Below, piece after piece: positions 18,159-29,900 of a stretch of DNA of 64,000 nucleotides (positions are counted from its first letter, which is position 1; each line of letters opens with the position of its first letter). A program made the position numbers and the translations under genes. The notes below the pieces were generated by a model. It was not told where the DNA came from, did not search any database, and was given only the letters and a program-made list of their open reading frames with translations. Origin of the DNA: Marixanthomonas sp. SCSIO 43207 (lineage in GTDB: Bacteria > Bacteroidota > Bacteroidia > Flavobacteriales > Flavobacteriaceae); contig NZ_CP063203.1 in the NCBI RefSeq assembly GCF_019904255.1, forward strand, positions 2,860,501 through 2,924,500, given 5' to 3'.

Positions 18159-18851
18159 TTAGTTTCGGTTTTCTTTTTTTGGGAATGTTTCGGTAGTTTG
18201 TATTTGACCGTCTTTGTAATATTCCCAAACTCCATCCTTTTTTCCATTTTTATAATATCCTTTTATTGTAATATTTCCGTTGGCATCATAATACGTGGCT
18301 GGTCCTTGTAGTTTATCATCTTTATACTGAAGTTTTTTAAGCATCACACCTTCAGGAGAATAATATATATTATCACCTTGTTTCATTCCGTTTTGGTAAT
18401 GGGTTTCTTCGGTTTTATTTCCATTAGGGTAAAAGGTAGTTTTAACACCGTGTAACGCTCCGTTAGTATAATGTTCACGGGTCATGACTTCATTAGATCC
18501 TTTATGAAAATACACCCACTCTCCTATTCTATTTTTTCCTTCCATTTTTCCTTCACTAACCAATTTTCCTTCTATTGTAAAGTATTTTACATTGGCGGTT
18601 TTACCGTCTGATGAAAACTCCTTAATAGCCATGGGCTGATTTTTACAATCTTCACAATAAAACTGAAACGTACCTGTCTCTACTCCATGGTTGAATTGTC
18701 CTTCATACCGAAGTTGCTTGGTACCGGGATAGTATTTTTTCCACTTACCATGGCGTTTTCCATTTTGGTCAAATTGATTTATGGATTCTTGCGAAAAGGA
18801 AAACTGAAAGCTTACTAAAAAAGCTACTAAAATTAATGACGCTTGTTTCAT
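18159..18851 (-). CDS. YwqK/MORN-variant repeat protein, secreted
   Basis: 230 residues with a signal peptide ending near 'FSFSQ'. The body is a run of about eight MORN-like repeats of 20-24 residues: 'NQFDQNGKRHGKWKKYYPG', 'LRYEGQFNHGVETGTFQFY', 'GKMEGKNRIGEWVYF', 'NGALHGVKTTFYPNG', 'NGMKQGDNIYYSPEG', 'DDKLQGPATYYDANG', 'KNGKKDGVWEYYKDGQ'. Databases often name the family 'toxin-antitoxin YwqK antitoxin', but no toxin is next to it. A surface or periplasmic repeat protein of unknown role is the safe call. Lone gene. Confidence 0.8.
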   Translation of the reverse strand: MKQASLILVAFLVSFQFSFSQESINQFDQNGKRHGKWKKYYPGTKQLRYEGQFNHGVETGTFQFYCEDCKNQPMAIKEFSSDGKTANVKYFTIEGKLVSEGKMEGKNRIGEWVYFHKGSNEVMTREHYTNGALHGVKTTFYPNGNKTEETHYQNGMKQGDNIYYSPEGVMLKKLQYKDDKLQGPATYYDANGNITIKGYYKNGKKDGVWEYYKDGQIQTTETFPKKENRN

Positions 18852-18921
18852 AATTTATATAAATAATTTACTTACTTAAAACGGCAATACATGCTTTTAA
18901 TTATATAAAGTAATAGGTAAT

Positions 18922-18949
18922 AAAAAAGCCTCCTTAGATGGAGGCTTTT
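18922..18949 (-). terminator. Terminator of yidC
   Basis: AAAAGCCTCC / GGAGGCTTTT stem with a 6-nt loop, followed by a T-run on the minus strand. Confidence 0.85.
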
Positions 18950-18952
18950 GTG

Positions 18953-20833
18953 TTATTTACGCTTTTGAGCTTTTTTTTGCTCTTCGGCTTGCTCCATCAT
19001 TTCAGCCATTTTTCGCTGAAAACGATTTTGTTTTTTAGGTTGTTTTTTCTTTTTCTCAATTTTTGCGTGCACTTTATTTTCATCGATGATGAAATTTTTA
19101 ATAACTAGCATGATTCCAATAGTAATCAAGTTTGAAGTCAAATAATACAATGATAAGCCACTTGCATAGTTATTGAAAAACACCAACATAAACAGCGGAG
19201 ACAGGTACATGATAAACTTCATATTTGGCATACCCGGTTGCTGTTGCGCTTGCATTGTTTGTCCCGTAGTCATCATCATGTATATGAAAATTGCAATCGA
19301 TGCAAGAATTGGGAATAAACTTACATGATCTCCATAAAAAGGAATATGAAAAGGTAAATGTGCAATAACATCATAGCTTGAAAGATCATCTGCCCATAAA
19401 AAGCTTTTTTGACGTAAATCAAAAGCCGATGGAAAGAATGTGAATAAAGCATAGAAAACAGGTAACTGCAATAATGCCGGTAAACATCCCTGCAATGGAC
19501 TGGCTCCTGCAGCACTTTGAAGCTTCATTGTTTCTTGTTGAATCTTCATTTTATTGTCACCGTATTTTTCACGAATCTCTTCAATCTCAGGACGTAAAAT
19601 TTTCATTTTTGCCTGTGATAAGTATTGTTTGTATTGTACAGGTGATAACAATAGCTTTATAAGAATTGTCAAGCAGATAATTGCAATTCCGGCAGGTAAA
19701 AAGCCACTTAAAAAACCAAAAAGTGGAATGATTATATATTTATTTATCATCCCAAAAATACCCCAACCCAATGGCATGGCATCATCTAAGTTTCTACCAT
19801 AATCATTCAGTATTTGATAATCAGTCGGGCCATAATACATATTCATATTATAAGAAAGACCTCCTGCTTTGGGCTCTAAAAGCATTTTGGCTCCATACTT
19901 TTTTGTGTAAACGGTGTCTATTTCTTCGTCTTCAACAAGATCTTTTGAAGTAAATGAAACTTCCTTAAAAGGAGTGTCTGTTAAAAGCATTGAGCTGAAA
20001 AAATGCTGGCGGAAATTCATCCAAGTTACATCTTTCTCTAGCTCATCATCTTCGCCCGTAGGAGACAACTTATCGTGGTCCTCATCTTCATATTCATAAG
20101 TTAAACGGCTATAACGATTTTCATATGTAATACTTTTAGCATGCCTATATCCTTTAAAATTCCAATCTAGATAAATAGGTTGTGATGTATTGATTACATT
20201 GTCTAAGCCTTGAGATTTTATACTGAAATTAAGCATATATTCATCAGGTAATAACTCATATCGATATTCAATAAAGTTATTTTCTGAAGTTTTTAAGCGC
20301 ATAGTTAATACGCTATTTTCTCCATTTTTACTCAGAGATGGCTCAAAAAACAGGTCTTTGGTATTAAGTAATCTATTTTCTGAAGAGAATTGCAAATTAA
20401 GCGTACTGTTACCGTCTTTAATTAAACTTACAGGTAACGAATCATACGTAGTATGATTTTTTAATCGAGCTTTGGTAATATACCCTCCTTTATTGCTTAC
20501 CTCTAGGTATAAAACTTCATTTTCTATTACAGTCGTGTTTTCGGTAGCTGAAGGCAATGTCCCCGAATACGCAAATGAACCCAATCTGTTTTTCAAATTG
20601 GCTACCGCAGCAGAATCTTGCGCATTGACAGAAGCTAATTCTTGTGTTGCTTCCTCAAGCGTAGTATCTTCTTTTGTATCTGAATTTTCTTTTTGTTTTG
20701 CTGCAGCTTCGGTTTTGGCTTTTTCGGCTTGCTCTTCTTCAGAAGGTTTTTGAAGGTAAAGCATCCATACCAAAATGGCTCCTATTAATACAAACCCAAT
20801 AAGGGAGTTTACGTCAAAATTCTTTTTTTCCAT
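18953..20833 (-). CDS. yidC: Membrane protein insertase YidC
   Basis: Inserts inner-membrane proteins alone or with SecYEG. 626 residues, Gram-negative type. Seen: an N-terminal helix 'LIGFVLIGAILVWMLYL', an acidic Glu-rich linker, the large periplasmic P1 domain (about 90-355), and the conserved 60KD_IMP core from 'GIFGMINKYIIIPLFGFLSGFL' with 'KMKILRPEIEEIREKYGDNKMKI', 'NPLQ'-like 'SPLQGCLPALLQLPVFYALF', then a basic tail ending KKAQKRK that can bind ribosomes. Separate gene with its own terminator; pyrG lies upstream on the same strand. Confidence 0.96.
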   Translation of the reverse strand: MEKKNFDVNSLIGFVLIGAILVWMLYLQKPSEEEQAEKAKTEAAAKQKENSDTKEDTTLEEATQELASVNAQDSAAVANLKNRLGSFAYSGTLPSATENTTVIENEVLYLEVSNKGGYITKARLKNHTTYDSLPVSLIKDGNSTLNLQFSSENRLLNTKDLFFEPSLSKNGENSVLTMRLKTSENNFIEYRYELLPDEYMLNFSIKSQGLDNVINTSQPIYLDWNFKGYRHAKSITYENRYSRLTYEYEDEDHDKLSPTGEDDELEKDVTWMNFRQHFFSSMLLTDTPFKEVSFTSKDLVEDEEIDTVYTKKYGAKMLLEPKAGGLSYNMNMYYGPTDYQILNDYGRNLDDAMPLGWGIFGMINKYIIIPLFGFLSGFLPAGIAIICLTILIKLLLSPVQYKQYLSQAKMKILRPEIEEIREKYGDNKMKIQQETMKLQSAAGASPLQGCLPALLQLPVFYALFTFFPSAFDLRQKSFLWADDLSSYDVIAHLPFHIPFYGDHVSLFPILASIAIFIYMMMTTGQTMQAQQQPGMPNMKFIMYLSPLFMLVFFNNYASGLSLYYLTSNLITIGIMLVIKNFIIDENKVHAKIEKKKKQPKKQNRFQRKMAEMMEQAEEQKKAQKRK

Positions 20834-20884
20834 GTAGTTAAACGTGTTTCAAAATTTTGTAACCGAAGTACAAATTTTTTAAAG

Positions 20885-20907
20885 TTTCTGAAGAATCCTT
20901 TCAGAAA
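20885..20907 (-). terminator. Weak hairpin that may end pyrG transcription
   Basis: TTTCTGAA / TTCAGAAA, 7-nt loop, 72 nt downstream of the pyrG stop. Low GC and a poor T-run, so uncertain. Confidence 0.3.
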
Positions 20908-20978
20908 ATATGTGAATTAATTTTTATTTCTTTTTACAAATATCCCGCCCTGTTACGTAAATACGTCAAATTGTCGGT

Positions 20979-23104
<2,126 letters not shown>

Positions 23105-23208
23105 CTATTAGATGAAATTTAATTAATATGGTTGCGTGTAAAGTATGCCTTATTTCAAACAATTATAGCAGCAAAACCTTAATCTTTTAATTTACAAACT
23201 GTTGTAAA

Positions 23209-23439
23209 TTATCTTTTAATAAGTTTCTTTAAAAGATCTTCAAGACCATTTACCTTAATCTCATACATTTCTCTCATAAGGTTACCCAGTTTTCCTTCGG
23301 GAAATCCTTTTTGCTTAAACCAAACATAATAAGGTTCAGGGATATTGACTAGGTATTGATTTTTGTATTTTCCGAAAGGCATTTTGTAGTTTGCCAATTC
23401 TTCCAAATGTTTGGGGTTAGGTTGATTTCCAGCGCTCAT
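23209..23439 (-). CDS. DUF3820 family protein
   Basis: 76-residue cytoplasmic protein. Seen: the family core 'MPFGKYKNQYLVNIPEPYYVWFKQKGFPEGKLG', with 'FGKYKG'-like turn, Trp and the 'GKLG' loop. The fold resembles small nucleic-acid associated exonuclease X-like C-terminal domains; function unknown. The start overlaps the 3' end of the DUF922 gene by 23 bp, so the two are translationally linked. Short, but the overlap and the conserved motif support a real gene. Confidence 0.78.
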   Translation of the reverse strand: MSAGNQPNPKHLEELANYKMPFGKYKNQYLVNIPEPYYVWFKQKGFPEGKLGNLMREMYEIKVNGLEDLLKKLIKR

Positions 23440-23959
23440 ATTTTTTTAATTCTTGTGCAACTTTGGCTCTCCAACGATATTCTCCTTCTTTGTTCTTTGA
23501 GTGATCGCTTTCAAAGTCATAATCGTTTTGCATTTGCCGGCGTTCGTGTTCGGTTTGTTGGTAAAGGGCTTCAACTTCTTTCTTAACATTTTTTGAAAAA
23601 GATGTTTCATCCATTCGCTTTCTTAATTTTCTGGCATGAAGTTCAGAAATATCAAAATGCGTTTGCTCATGTTTTAAAATATATTCTGAAACATGACCTG
23701 GTTTATACCAAGATTCTTGTGGATAGAAATTACAAACAACCGAATATTCCATAGAACGTTTACCGTTTTTTTCAGAATAGGAAAAAGAGAAAGACATTCC
23801 GCTATTGGTGCTGGCTACAAAATCTGCATCAGATTGTGGTTTGCCCTTAAAATCTTGCCAAGTAAGCGCTCTTTTTTCATTCCAAGAGATTTTTTCTTTA
23901 TACGCTTCAGAAGGAAAAAAAGTGCAAAAAAATGCCGCTAAAACAATAAAAAAATTCAT
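23417..23959 (-). CDS. DUF922 family exported zinc-protease-like protein
   Basis: 180 residues. Signal peptide MNFFIVLAAFFCTFFPSEA. The mature part starts with 'ISWNEKRALTWQDFKGKP', characteristic of DUF922, and has a metallopeptidase HEQTH motif at 97-101 in 'YILKHEQTHFDISELHARKLRK', with further potential ligands Glu106/His108. Predicted periplasmic zinc peptidase; substrate unknown. A long basic/acidic C-terminus follows. The DUF3820 gene overlaps its end by 23 bp. An upstream GATTTTTG is one base off the -7 consensus. Confidence 0.78.
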   Translation of the reverse strand: MNFFIVLAAFFCTFFPSEAYKEKISWNEKRALTWQDFKGKPQSDADFVASTNSGMSFSFSYSEKNGKRSMEYSVVCNFYPQESWYKPGHVSEYILKHEQTHFDISELHARKLRKRMDETSFSKNVKKEVEALYQQTEHERRQMQNDYDFESDHSKNKEGEYRWRAKVAQELKKYERWKST

Positions 23960-24008
23960 AAAAATAAAAACGCAAAAATCTTGCCTTTATTGACTGAAGA
24001 AAGAAATG

Positions 24009-24419
24009 TTACGCATTTTCCCAATGAAAGGTAATCTTCTTTTCAATGTCTGGGTGCAAACTATAATGTACGGGACAAGTCTCTGCTGTCTTTTCAAGAA
24101 TTTTTCTAATCTTTTGATCTGAAATTTCTGGAAGGTGAAAAACTACCTCAATTTTTGAAATACGCCTTGGGTTACTTGCCATTGTTTTGGTAACTGTAGC
24201 AGTGGCTCCTTCAAGATTTACTTTAAGGTCATTGGCTTTTATACCCATCATGGTGAGCATACAGTTGGCCAAGCCAGTAGCTACTGTATCGGTTGGTGAA
24301 AAAGCTTCACCTTTACCGTGATTATCGGTAGGAGCATCGGTAATATACGTATTTCCAGATTGTAGGTGTTTACATTCTGTACGTAAGCTTCCTAGGTATG
24401 TTACTTTTGATGTACTCAT
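24009..24419 (-). CDS. OsmC family peroxidase-like protein
   Basis: 136 residues. OsmC/Ohr proteins reduce organic hydroperoxides with a Cys pair. Seen: Cys53 in 'TGLANCMLTMMG' and Cys115 in 'AETCPVHYSLHPDI', the two active-site cysteines, with an N-terminal beta sheet. The YhfA-like subgroup fits the 'SPTDTVATGL' motif. Last gene of the guaA-LysM operon: its ATG overlaps the LysM stop as ATGA, so translation is coupled. Confidence 0.88.
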   Translation of the reverse strand: MSTSKVTYLGSLRTECKHLQSGNTYITDAPTDNHGKGEAFSPTDTVATGLANCMLTMMGIKANDLKVNLEGATATVTKTMASNPRRISKIEVVFHLPEISDQKIRKILEKTAETCPVHYSLHPDIEKKITFHWENA

Positions 24420-26335
24420 TCTGCTTTTACAAAATGTAGGTTTTCATCATATTTTACAATATAAACGGCATTGTTTTGATAACCGGAAAGCAACTTGTTA
24501 CTATACTGAAATTTATTCTCTATATATTCAGTCACAAAATCATTTTCGCTAGCTTTATACATATCATCTGCAGATGCCAAACGAAGCAAAGCATCATATG
24601 TTACATCAAATCCACGCACAGCATATCTGTTGGGTAAAACCCCATATTTGTTTTTGTAGCTTACTAAAAACGGATTTTTTTCATTAAAATCATAGTTTTT
24701 ATTCACTGAAGGAAATGTAAAATTTAGTTTTGACAAATGCATGTTTGACACATCGTGATAATCATATGCTTTGTTTTTATCTAGCGTCAACAGGCGTAGG
24801 TTGAAGTTTTTGGGCATTCCGTTAAGCAGCCCTACCACATTACTCACTAGCACTGGATCACTAGAAACCAATAACACCCAGTTTTCTTCACCATTTACAA
24901 GCTTTGAAGCAATATCTCTTTGATACAAATAACCGCCTTCTCTTGGCGAAATAGTTTTGGCAGAAGGTATTCTAGAGGTGATTTTTTGTTTATCTGAAGT
25001 ATGTTTTGAATCACTTATTACAACTAAGTTTTTACCTACAGATTTTTCTACCAAATAATCTAGCATTTTGGTTTTTAAAATTTCATCATTAGGTACCGTT
25101 TGAAATAAGTTGGGGTACATTCTTATCTCTCTATTGCTCAATGGAGAGAACACAGGAATTTGATCGCCACGCAAAGCAGCAGCAGCTTTATCAACGTTTT
25201 TACTCAACAGCGGCCCAATTACAGCATCTGTATTTTTAAAGTTATTTGAAGCTATTATAGACCCCACTTTTGAAGCGCTTTGCTCAGTATCAAAAACCTG
25301 TAAATTAACTGAAATTCCTTTATCCTTTGCAAATTCTGTTGCCATAAGCACACCACTGTAAAAATCAAGAGCGATACGTAGTACCGAATTTGACCTAACC
25401 AACTCTTCATTTGCTTCAGTAGAATCTGAAACTACTTCCCTAAGCTGAAAAGGTAATAATAAAGCAATGTTCTTTTCAGATCTATTGGTGATGTAGTCTT
25501 CAAGGTTAACTACTGTTTTGGTTTCAGAAATAGCTATTGAATTTTCCTTCGGAATTTTTAATATCATCCCATCTTTTAATCCTTCTTTTGCAAAAGGATT
25601 TAAAGCTATGATTTCTTCTTCTGAAAGCCCCAGCTTTACTTTTAATCTGTAAAAACCTTCTTTGGGCTGTACTTCATACAAATCATACTTTTCAGAATCA
25701 ATTGTAGCAGATTCGGTTCCTGAAACATCTGGAACATTTAAAACGGTACCAATTGAAATGTTTTTATCAAGACCGGGATTAAGGTTTTTTAATTCTGCTA
25801 TAGTAGTATTATACTTTCTGGCAATACCGTAAATAGTTTCTTTTGGTTGAACGGTATGTGTTTTTGTGTCTGTATTTTCAGAAGTTTCAGAGGTTATAAC
25901 ATTGTTATTGTTTGTAGCTTTGGTAGCACTTGGAATTCGTATTTTTTCTCCTTTTTTTAGTTGTCTAGAGTACAGCTCTTTGTTGTACTTTTTGATGTCG
26001 TCTTGACTTACATTATACTGCTGAGAAATACTGAATAGTGTTTCTTTACGTTTTACTCGATGCATTTTAAATGTCACCTCAGATGAAGCGTTTGTTCCAC
26101 TTACTATTGAAGCCGAACTTGGTAAAATTATAATGGTATTGGTATTAATACCGTTTTTTGCATCTGGGTTTAATCTATAAATAGCACTTTCAGTAGTACC
26201 ATATTTTTGTGCAATACTGAATACGGTTTCTCCCTTTGCTACTCTATGACTTCTATATTGTTGCTGCTGTTGAGTTGCTGTACCACAGCCCATATTAAGC
26301 AAACAAACTAAAAAAATATAAATAAAATGCTTCAA
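24416..26335 (-). CDS. LysM-repeat lipoprotein with type-1 periplasmic binding-protein domain
   Basis: 639 residues. Lipoprotein signal with Cys17 in 'CLLNMGCGTA'. Four LysM domains, which bind peptidoglycan, at about 28-72, 91-136, 159-202 and 219-262 (the last lacks the usual S-I-A pattern and reads 'EGFYRLKVKLG'). From about 288 to the end a LivJ/LpoA-like binding-protein fold: 'NIALLLPFQL', 'DFYSGVLMATEFAKDKGI', 'AVIGPLLSKNVDKAA', 'IPVFSPLSN'. Likely outer-membrane anchored and cell-wall bound. Ligand unknown. It sits 30 nt after guaA and overlaps osmC by 4 bp. Confidence 0.85.
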   Translation of the reverse strand: MKHFIYIFLVCLLNMGCGTATQQQQQYRSHRVAKGETVFSIAQKYGTTESAIYRLNPDAKNGINTNTIIILPSSASIVSGTNASSEVTFKMHRVKRKETLFSISQQYNVSQDDIKKYNKELYSRQLKKGEKIRIPSATKATNNNNVITSETSENTDTKTHTVQPKETIYGIARKYNTTIAELKNLNPGLDKNISIGTVLNVPDVSGTESATIDSEKYDLYEVQPKEGFYRLKVKLGLSEEEIIALNPFAKEGLKDGMILKIPKENSIAISETKTVVNLEDYITNRSEKNIALLLPFQLREVVSDSTEANEELVRSNSVLRIALDFYSGVLMATEFAKDKGISVNLQVFDTEQSASKVGSIIASNNFKNTDAVIGPLLSKNVDKAAAALRGDQIPVFSPLSNREIRMYPNLFQTVPNDEILKTKMLDYLVEKSVGKNLVVISDSKHTSDKQKITSRIPSAKTISPREGGYLYQRDIASKLVNGEENWVLLVSSDPVLVSNVVGLLNGMPKNFNLRLLTLDKNKAYDYHDVSNMHLSKLNFTFPSVNKNYDFNEKNPFLVSYKNKYGVLPNRYAVRGFDVTYDALLRLASADDMYKASENDFVTEYIENKFQYSNKLLSGYQNNAVYIVKYDENLHFVKAE

Positions 26336-26365
26336 AATCTTATGTTAGGTTTATTGGGGTTTGTA

Positions 26366-27895
26366 TTATTCCCACTCTATGGTAGCCGGCGGTTTTGAAC
26401 TAATATCATATACTACTCTATTAACGCCTTTTACTCGGTTTATTATATGATTACTTGTTTCTTGCAAAAATTCATAAGGTAAATTTACCCAATCTGCTGT
26501 CATACCATCAGTAGATTCTACAGCGCGTAATGCTACTACTTTTTCATATGTTCGCTCATCTCCCATAACTCCTACACTTTGAACTGGTAGTAAAATAGCT
26601 CCGGCTTGCCATACTTTATCATATAAATTCCACTTGCGTAGTCCATCTATAAAAATAGCATCTACCTCTTGTAATATACGAACTTTTTCAGCAGTTATAT
26701 CACCTAAAATTCTTATTGCTAATCCAGGCCCTGGAAAAGGATGTCTACCTAATAGCTTTTTGTCAATTCCCATCTCGGCTCCTACTCGTCTTACTTCGTC
26801 TTTAAAAAGCATGCGCAAAGGCTCTACTACTTTTAACTTCATAAAATCTGGTAACCCTCCCACATTGTGATGCGACTTAATAGTTACCGATGGTCCATTT
26901 ACAGAAACACTTTCTATAACATCTGGATAGATTGTTCCTTGCCCTAGCCAGTCTACATTTTTCACTTGGTGTGCTTCATCATCAAACACTTCAATAAAAG
27001 CATTACCTATTGCTTTTCGTTTCTTTTCTGGGTCGCTTATTCCTTTTAGTGCTTCCAAAAAGCGTACCGAAGCATCAACTCCTTTTACGTTTAGCCCCAT
27101 ATCTTTGTATTGAGACAATACATCGCTAAATTCATTTTTGCGAAGCAAACCGTTATTCACAAATATGCAGTATAAGTTTTTACCTATTGCTTTGTGTAAC
27201 AATATAGCTGCTACTGTAGAGTCTACACCACCGCTTAATCCCAACACTACCTTACCATCACCAATTTGTTCTTTTAAGGCTTGTACTGTAGTATCTACAA
27301 ATGCTGCAGGCGTCCAACTTTGTTCTACTCCAGAAATGTGCACTAAAAAGTTTTCTAGCAATTGTTTACCATCGGTTGTGTGATATACTTCTGGGTGAAA
27401 TTGAATGGCATAAATCTGTTCTTTGTCTATGCGATAGGCAGCGTTCATTACATCTGGAGTACTTGCTAAGCGAATAGCATTTTCAGGAAGCTTGGCAATG
27501 GTATCACTATGACTCATCCACACTTGTGTACCTTCTGAGATTCCTTTAAACAAAGACTCTTCTGCTTTAATCATAGAAAGTTTTGCGCGACCGTATTCTC
27601 GTATATTGGACGGCTCAACACTACCACCGTTAAAGTGAGCAATATATTGCGCACCATAGCATACGGCTAGCATAGGAAGTTTTCCTTTTATTTTTGATAA
27701 ATCTGGATGAGGTGCATCTTCAGCTCGAACTGAAAATGGACTACCGGATAATATCACGGCTTTAAACTCATCAATATTTTCTGGAATGTTGTGAAAGGGA
27801 TGGATTTCGCAATAAATGTTCAATTCTCGCACACGTCTTGCTATAAGCTGTGTGTATTGCGAACCAAAATCTAATATTAGGACGTTGTTTTGCAT
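26366..27895 (-). CDS. guaA: GMP synthase (glutamine-hydrolysing)
   Basis: Amidates XMP to GMP with glutamine and ATP. 509 residues from ATG ([14 protein letters not shown]). Seen: class I glutaminase nucleophile Cys79 in '[11 protein letters not shown]', 'QFHPEVYHT', the ATP-pyrophosphatase loop '[12 protein letters not shown]', and the C-terminal dimer domain with '[15 protein letters not shown]' and 'KPPATIEWE' at the end. An in-frame TTG two codons upstream is not needed. First gene of an operon with the LysM lipoprotein and osmC. Confidence 0.97.
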   Translation of the reverse strand: MQNNVLILDFGSQYTQLIARRVRELNIYCEIHPFHNIPENIDEFKAVILSGSPFSVRAEDAPHPDLSKIKGKLPMLAVCYGAQYIAHFNGGSVEPSNIREYGRAKLSMIKAEESLFKGISEGTQVWMSHSDTIAKLPENAIRLASTPDVMNAAYRIDKEQIYAIQFHPEVYHTTDGKQLLENFLVHISGVEQSWTPAAFVDTTVQALKEQIGDGKVVLGLSGGVDSTVAAILLHKAIGKNLYCIFVNNGLLRKNEFSDVLSQYKDMGLNVKGVDASVRFLEALKGISDPEKKRKAIGNAFIEVFDDEAHQVKNVDWLGQGTIYPDVIESVSVNGPSVTIKSHHNVGGLPDFMKLKVVEPLRMLFKDEVRRVGAEMGIDKKLLGRHPFPGPGLAIRILGDITAEKVRILQEVDAIFIDGLRKWNLYDKVWQAGAILLPVQSVGVMGDERTYEKVVALRAVESTDGMTADWVNLPYEFLQETSNHIINRVKGVNRVVYDISSKPPATIEWE

Positions 27896-27979
27896 AGGCA
27901 AAAATAATTGAAAAATAAGGTTTGCAAAACCTTATGAATGCTTTTTTATTTCTTTTTTAATCAAACTTGTTTTTTAAAA

Positions 27980-29023
27980 CTATTGATTCCACCCAAATGT
28001 GGCACTCACAGGATAATGATCTGAAAAAGATTCACTAACTGTATTAAAATTTAATACCTCAATATCATTTGAAGCCATAATAAAATCAATACGCATGGGA
28101 TAAAAATCAAACTTAAATGTTGTACCAATTCCGTTTCCTCTTTCCAAAAAGGAATCTTTCATATCTTCGGTCATCTCCTTATATATATATGAAAAAGGTG
28201 TATTATTAAAGTCACCCATTACCAATGTTTTATATGGGCTTTTTGATTTGTGTTCTTTAATTAAAGCTACTTGCTCTTGTTGCTTTACAAAAGCGTTTGC
28301 AATACGCTTGCGTAATTTAACCTTATCGTTTTCTTGCAAATAACTTACACGAGGTTTTATACCCATAGATTGTAAATGAAGGTTGTAAACGCGAACGGTA
28401 TCACGGTCTTTTATTACATCTGCGTAAATAGCGTTATTAAAGGTATTTGGAAAATTAAAAACACCTTTATTAATAAGCGGGTACTTTGAAAAAATAGCGT
28501 GACCCAGTTTATTTTTTTCTTTTGAATTTCGTTCTTTAAAATTGATATATTGATAAGGGTAAGCAGAAAAATCTACCGTATTTTGCTCATAGTATTCCTG
28601 TACCGAAATAACATCTGGCTTTTCTTCTGAAATTATTTTTGAAAATAACTTTGAAACCTTTTCAGAAGCAGGGTTATCTTCATAAGCATTAAACAAACGT
28701 ACATTAAATGACAATGCAGTTAGGGTATTTTTATATTCTGAAGGTTCTTCATTTGAAGAAATTTCAACAAAAGGATTAAAGTAAAAGTACGCTATACATA
28801 AGATTACTGTAGAAACTAAAAACTGGCGTTTTAATCTCACCACCCAGTATATTGCAAAAATAATATTGAGAAATATCAAAGGTGAAACCAGTAAACTCAA
28901 TAATGAAAGTGTTGGAAACTTTGAAGGTGGTAAATAAGGCAACACAAATGACAATAATAGTAGAAACGCAACTACTGAGTTAAGCCAAAATAAAAGTTTT
29001 GTGAAAAGCCCCCCTTTTTTCAT
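27980..29023 (-). CDS. Membrane-anchored endonuclease/exonuclease/phosphatase family protein
   Basis: 347 residues. Two or three helices in the first 85 residues ('LFWLNSVVAFLLLLSFVLPYL', 'LVSPLIFLNIIFAIYWVV', 'FLVSTVILCIAYFYF'), then a Mg-dependent EEP domain: 'LSFNVRLFN', 'DVISVQEYYE' with the metal Glu, 'VYNLHLQS', 'LVMGDFNNTPFS', 'RIDFIMAS' and final 'SDHYPVSATF' with the catalytic Asp-His. Substrate (DNA, phospholipid or other phosphodiester) is not readable. Last gene of the mutL-rhomboid operon, 2 nt after the second rhomboid. Confidence 0.88.
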   Translation of the reverse strand: MKKGGLFTKLLFWLNSVVAFLLLLSFVLPYLPPSKFPTLSLLSLLVSPLIFLNIIFAIYWVVRLKRQFLVSTVILCIAYFYFNPFVEISSNEEPSEYKNTLTALSFNVRLFNAYEDNPASEKVSKLFSKIISEEKPDVISVQEYYEQNTVDFSAYPYQYINFKERNSKEKNKLGHAIFSKYPLINKGVFNFPNTFNNAIYADVIKDRDTVRVYNLHLQSMGIKPRVSYLQENDKVKLRKRIANAFVKQQEQVALIKEHKSKSPYKTLVMGDFNNTPFSYIYKEMTEDMKDSFLERGNGIGTTFKFDFYPMRIDFIMASNDIEVLNFNTVSESFSDHYPVSATFGWNQ

Positions 29024-29025
29024 CG

Positions 29026-29898
29026 CTAATCGTCTTTACCGGCTTTAAACAAGAAGTCTTTTTCGGCTTTTGTTAAGCTTTCATAGCCACTTTTACCAAT
29101 TTTATCCAATATTTCATCAATCTTTTTTTGATTATCGTTTTTGATATCAACATTGGTACGGGTAGTATTTGTTTTCTTTGTGCGATGAACTTTAGTAAAC
29201 GGTTTCTTTTTACGAGGCTTAAAGAGATTTTCTACCCAATCTATTCCACTTTCAAACCACTTTCCTATATCATTCCCTTTTTGCAATTGTTGCGCATAGA
29301 AAAAACCAAAAATTGCTCCGCCAATATGTGCTAATAGTCCGCCTGCGTTATTACTACTAGGTAGTAAAATAAGGTCTAACAATACCAACACCAAAGCAAT
29401 TTGCCAAAGTTTAATTCGGAATCTAAACAACATCACTTCTGCATTAGGTGTATATGTAGCAATAAAAACCATTATTGCAGTAACCGCTCCAGATGCACCT
29501 ATTAACCCGGCGCTACTTCCTATTAATGCCGGAAAAATATTATGAGTAGCAACATAAAACAATCCTCCAGATAAAGCGCCTAGCAAGTAGATGGTCAAAA
29601 ATCTTTTTTCACTAAATAAATTCAACACAAAACGACCAAACCAATACAACCAAAGCATATTGATAAGAATGTGAAAGAAGCCAAAATGCAAAAAAGCATA
29701 GGTAAGAATTGACCAAGGCTGTAAAAGCACGTTACCGGCATTTTCAGGTAAAATAAACCATTGTGTAAGTTGACCGGGCGTAATTCCTAAAAAGAACGCT
29801 AGTAATCTAACTGCCAAAAATATAATGGAGTTAATTACTATGAGTTTTACAACAACACTTGATGTTTTAAATTGATATGTAAGATTATTTGTATCCAT
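29026..29898 (-). CDS. Rhomboid intramembrane serine protease (C-terminally extended)
   Basis: 290 residues from ATG (MDTNNLTYQF); an in-frame GTG four codons upstream overlaps the previous gene and is the alternative start. Six-helix rhomboid core with 'FGFFHILINMLWLYWFG', the catalytic Ser136 in IGASGAV and His191 in LLAHIGGAIFGF. A soluble basic tail of about 75 residues follows ('KPRKKKPFTKVHRTKKTNTTRTN', ending with 'SGYESLTKAEKDFLFKAG'). Cleaves transmembrane substrates within the bilayer; substrates unknown. Directly follows the other rhomboid. Confidence 0.9.
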   Translation of the reverse strand: MDTNNLTYQFKTSSVVVKLIVINSIIFLAVRLLAFFLGITPGQLTQWFILPENAGNVLLQPWSILTYAFLHFGFFHILINMLWLYWFGRFVLNLFSEKRFLTIYLLGALSGGLFYVATHNIFPALIGSSAGLIGASGAVTAIMVFIATYTPNAEVMLFRFRIKLWQIALVLVLLDLILLPSSNNAGGLLAHIGGAIFGFFYAQQLQKGNDIGKWFESGIDWVENLFKPRKKKPFTKVHRTKKTNTTRTNVDIKNDNQKKIDEILDKIGKSGYESLTKAEKDFLFKAGKDD

Positions 29899-29900
29899 AT

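Noticed and set aside
18159-18851. YwqK protein as part of a toxin-antitoxin system
   Set aside because: It has a signal peptide and MORN repeats, and no small toxin gene lies on either side. The database name is not supported by context.
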